Below, piece by piece: positions 62,431 through 64,000 of a stretch of 64,000 nt of DNA (within the stretch, counting starts at the first letter, position 1; each line of letters opens with the position of its first letter). The position numbers were made by a program, and so were the translations under genes. The DNA is from Bacillus zhangzhouensis (lineage in GTDB: Bacteria > Bacillota > Bacilli > Bacillales > Bacillaceae). Location: the NCBI RefSeq assembly GCF_000715205.1, contig NZ_JOTP01000010.1:1-64000 (forward strand), in the 5' to 3' direction. Under the pieces are notes generated by a model, which was not told the DNA's origin, made no database searches, and worked only from the letters and a program-made list of their open reading frames with translations.

Positions 62431-63252
62431 TTAGTTAACAAATGTTTTCGCTCCAAGATAAATCGGCTTCCAATAGCTTGAATTCATATCACTGACTGTC
62501 ACACCGTCAGAGGCAGCATGGATAAACTTGTTGTTCCCAATGTAGACACCCATGTGAGATGGACCAGATTTATAGGTAGTAAAGAACACAAAATCTCCTA
62601 CCTTTGGTGTTGAGACGCTCTTCATCGAGCCCCAAAAACCTTCTGTTGTTTGTCTTGAGATCTTTTTTTGCTTGTTAATGATATACCACATAAACCCGCT
62701 GCAATCAAAGCCTTTCGGTGTCGTTCCACCCCATTTATATGGTGTACCGTTCTGTGCTTTAGCATCAGATACGAGCTTAGACGTGTTTAATGAAGAAGTA
62801 GAGACTGTTTTTTCTTTGACAGGTGTTGTCTTCACTTTAGACGTCTTTTTCACCTTTAGCTTTTGTCCAATTTTGATGAGGTCTGTTTTGAGTTTATTTA
62901 ATGATTTCAGCTCTTTCACTGTCATCCCATACTTTTTGCCAATTTTAGATAGTGTATCACCTTTGACAACTTTATGAGTGGCTGTCGCTGAAGCCGCTTT
63001 TACTGTTGTTGTTGTTTTAGTTGTTGTTTTCGAGGAAGTTCCATTTACTTTTAACGTTTGTCCAACATAAATCTTGTCAGATTTCAGCTTATTATCTGAT
63101 TTAATCTTGCTCACGGTTGTTTTGTATCTTTTCGCTAGAACAGAAAGAGAGTCACCTTTTTGAACCTTTACTGATTGTGCTGAGGCAGCTCCGGCAAATA
63201 ATGTCGTCCCAAGTAGAACTGCACTTGCAGCTGTGATCAATTGTTTTTTCAT
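62431..63252 (-). CDS. lytE: LytE-type D,L-endopeptidase (two LysM, NlpC/P60)
   Basis: This 273-residue secreted wall hydrolase has a signal peptide (about residues 1-25, AGAASAQS cleavage region), LysM repeats at about 26-70 and 92-135 (VQKGDSLSVLAKRY, VVKGDTLSKIGKKY), and an NlpC/P60 domain with the catalytic Cys in FDCSGF (about 184), His in SHMGVY (about 232) and His in FIHAAS (about 244). It cleaves the peptide stem of peptidoglycan. B. subtilis LytE has three LysM repeats; here one is missing. It is divergent from the phosphatase gene. Confidence 0.88.
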   Translation of the reverse strand: MKKQLITAASAVLLGTTLFAGAASAQSVKVQKGDSLSVLAKRYKTTVSKIKSDNKLKSDKIYVGQTLKVNGTSSKTTTKTTTTVKAASATATHKVVKGDTLSKIGKKYGMTVKELKSLNKLKTDLIKIGQKLKVKKTSKVKTTPVKEKTVSTSSLNTSKLVSDAKAQNGTPYKWGGTTPKGFDCSGFMWYIINKQKKISRQTTEGFWGSMKSVSTPKVGDFVFFTTYKSGPSHMGVYIGNNKFIHAASDGVTVSDMNSSYWKPIYLGAKTFVN

Positions 63253-63361
63253 TTGTTCCTCCTGTATGTATCTATCGTGATCCGAATTTTTATCTACTTT
63301 CTATTATAAGGATCAAATACCAGAAGAAATAGTCTTGACTTCCTACGACATTATGCTTATT

Positions 63362-63415
63362 AATTCGGCAAAATTTATTTTTTTTTAGGGTTCTTTTCAT
63401 TTCATTTTTATTACA
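63362..63415 (-). promoter_or_regulatory. Candidate WalR box and sigma-I-like promoter of the lytE gene
   Basis: On the minus strand TGTAAT-N5-TGAAAT (63399-63415) fits the WalR direct repeat TGTWAH-N5-TGTWAH with one change. Downstream AACCC and CGAA are 20 bp apart, like sigma-I promoters of B. subtilis lytE. Both are suggestions from short motifs. Confidence 0.42.
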
Positions 63416-63486
63416 CAATCATGACAAAACGAATGCATCTTGTCATGGATAAATGATACATTCATTTCTCATTTTGGTCCATTCTA

Positions 63487-63570
63487 TGTAAAGTGGACCT
63501 TTACAATTTTAAAGCGAACTTTACGGTACTGTAAAATGGAATCCACACTTCTGCTCTACCATTGTAAACG
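63487..63570 (+). promoter_or_regulatory. Possible PhoP-binding cluster before the phosphatase gene
   Basis: TGTAAA or TTTACA/TTTACG hexamers occur at 63487, 63500, 63520, 63530 and 63563, resembling PhoP half-sites (TTAACA-like), but the 11-bp spacing of the consensus is only approximate. Phosphate-starvation control is likely for this gene type. Confidence 0.45.
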
Positions 63571-63606
63571 TAAGAGCGATACATAAACAATGAGGAGGCA
63601 AAATGA

Positions 63607-64000
63607 ATGAGTGTGTTGAAAAGCTCGAAAACGAAAATAGCTGCTGTGGCAGCAGCATCTGTGCTATCGATTGGCATTTTTTCAGGAATTGAATTTGGAC
63701 AGGCTGACAAAGCTGAGGCGAAAAAGAAACCAAAAAATGACGTACAAAATGTGATCGTGTTAATTGGAGATGGCATGGGCACACCTTATCTTTCAACTTA
63801 CCGCTCATTTAAACACAACGGAGACCTTTCAAAGCAAACAGCGTTTGATCCTTACCTCACTGGCATGCACAAAACATACCCTGACGACTCTAAAAGTAAC
63901 ATCACCGATTCAGCAGCGGCTGGTACAGCCATGGCGACTGGTAAAAAGACATACAACAATGCCATCAGCGTAAACAAAAACGGCAAAAAATTAAAAACAG
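63607..64000 (+). CDS. Alkaline phosphatase, 5' part (PhoA/PhoB type)
   Basis: The gene runs off the window. The first 131 residues show a signal peptide (about residues 1-38, AEAKKK after a hydrophobic core), VIVLIGDGMG (about 49-58; metal-binding Asp) and the catalytic serine region ITDSAAAGTAMATG (about 98-111; Ser in DSAAAGT). ATG at 63607 is in frame; the ATG at 63603 is not. It is a secreted phosphatase for phosphate starvation. I cannot tell PhoA from PhoB. Confidence 0.9.
   Translation, partial: MSVLKSSKTKIAAVAAASVLSIGIFSGIEFGQADKAEAKKKPKNDVQNVIVLIGDGMGTPYLSTYRSFKHNGDLSKQTAFDPYLTGMHKTYPDDSKSNITDSAAAGTAMATGKKTYNNAISVNKNGKKLKT

Noticed and set aside
1..64000. CRISPR arrays, rRNA, complete tRNA genes, insertion sequences or prophage
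   Set aside because: None was seen by reading; the only tRNA-like sequence is the truncated one at 41456-41519, and no transposase or integrase frame is present.

Overview
This is a chromosomal window from a low-GC, endospore-forming Bacillus. Gene order follows the Bacillus subtilis yhg-yha-yhe-yhd region almost gene for gene, read from yhgE to phoA/phoB. The proteins look like those of the Bacillus pumilus/safensis/altitudinis group; that placement is by recognition, not by a search. I see no insertion sequence, CRISPR array, rRNA or integrated prophage.

Layout. 1-400: two tandem copies of a 203-bp structured repeat. 0.4-9.3 kb: the membrane protein YhgE with its TetR repressor YhgD, the haem genes hemE-hemH-hemY, and the class A penicillin-binding protein PbpF. 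9.4-20 kb: HmoB, YhaA, EcsA-EcsB-EcsC, Hit, SerC, the tryptophan transporter TrpP with a TRAP site over its ribosome binding site, YhaH, ScoC, YhaI, YhaJ, YhaK and two tiny spore-type hydrophobic proteins. 20-34 kb: PrsA, YhaL, the YhaM/YhaN/YhaO nuclease set, YhaR, the potassium/proton antiporter KhtSTU, an orphan amino-acid N-hydroxylase, HemZ and YhaX. 34-43 kb: a candidate CcpA-controlled small RNA, YheA/B, spore-coat ATP-grasp proteins YheC/D, YheE, a yxkF-msmX pair found elsewhere in B. subtilis, a SASP gene whose leader carries a truncated tRNA-Gln-like sequence, YheF and YheG. 43-52 kb: the BmrCD multidrug ABC exporter behind an attenuator with a leader peptide, NhaX, Dat, YheN, SrtN, YhdY and YhdX. 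52-64 kb: YhdW, two fluoride channels, a LexA-boxed phage-type regulator, two CNNM/CorC-type magnesium exporters (YhdT, MpfA) around a MerR gene, PlsC, SigM-YhdL-YhdK, BcaP, a LytE-type endopeptidase and the start of an alkaline phosphatase.

How the genes work together. Several units serve the envelope and sporulation: PbpF, SigM and its anti-sigma proteins, LytE, PrsA, YheC/D, SASP, SscA-like and YhaL. Another set handles ions: KhtSTU for potassium, YhdT and MpfA for magnesium, CrcB for fluoride. Much of the interest is in regulation: TRAP, CodY, CcpA, LexA, sigma-G and sigma-M sites are visible, as is an attenuator. In both magnesium-exporter genes a 10-bp hairpin sits between a strong Shine-Dalgarno sequence and the start codon. 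Compared with my memory of B. subtilis, nhaC (beside nhaX) and yhaP/yhaQ (beside yhaO) are absent here, and yxkF-msmX and the N-hydroxylase are extra.
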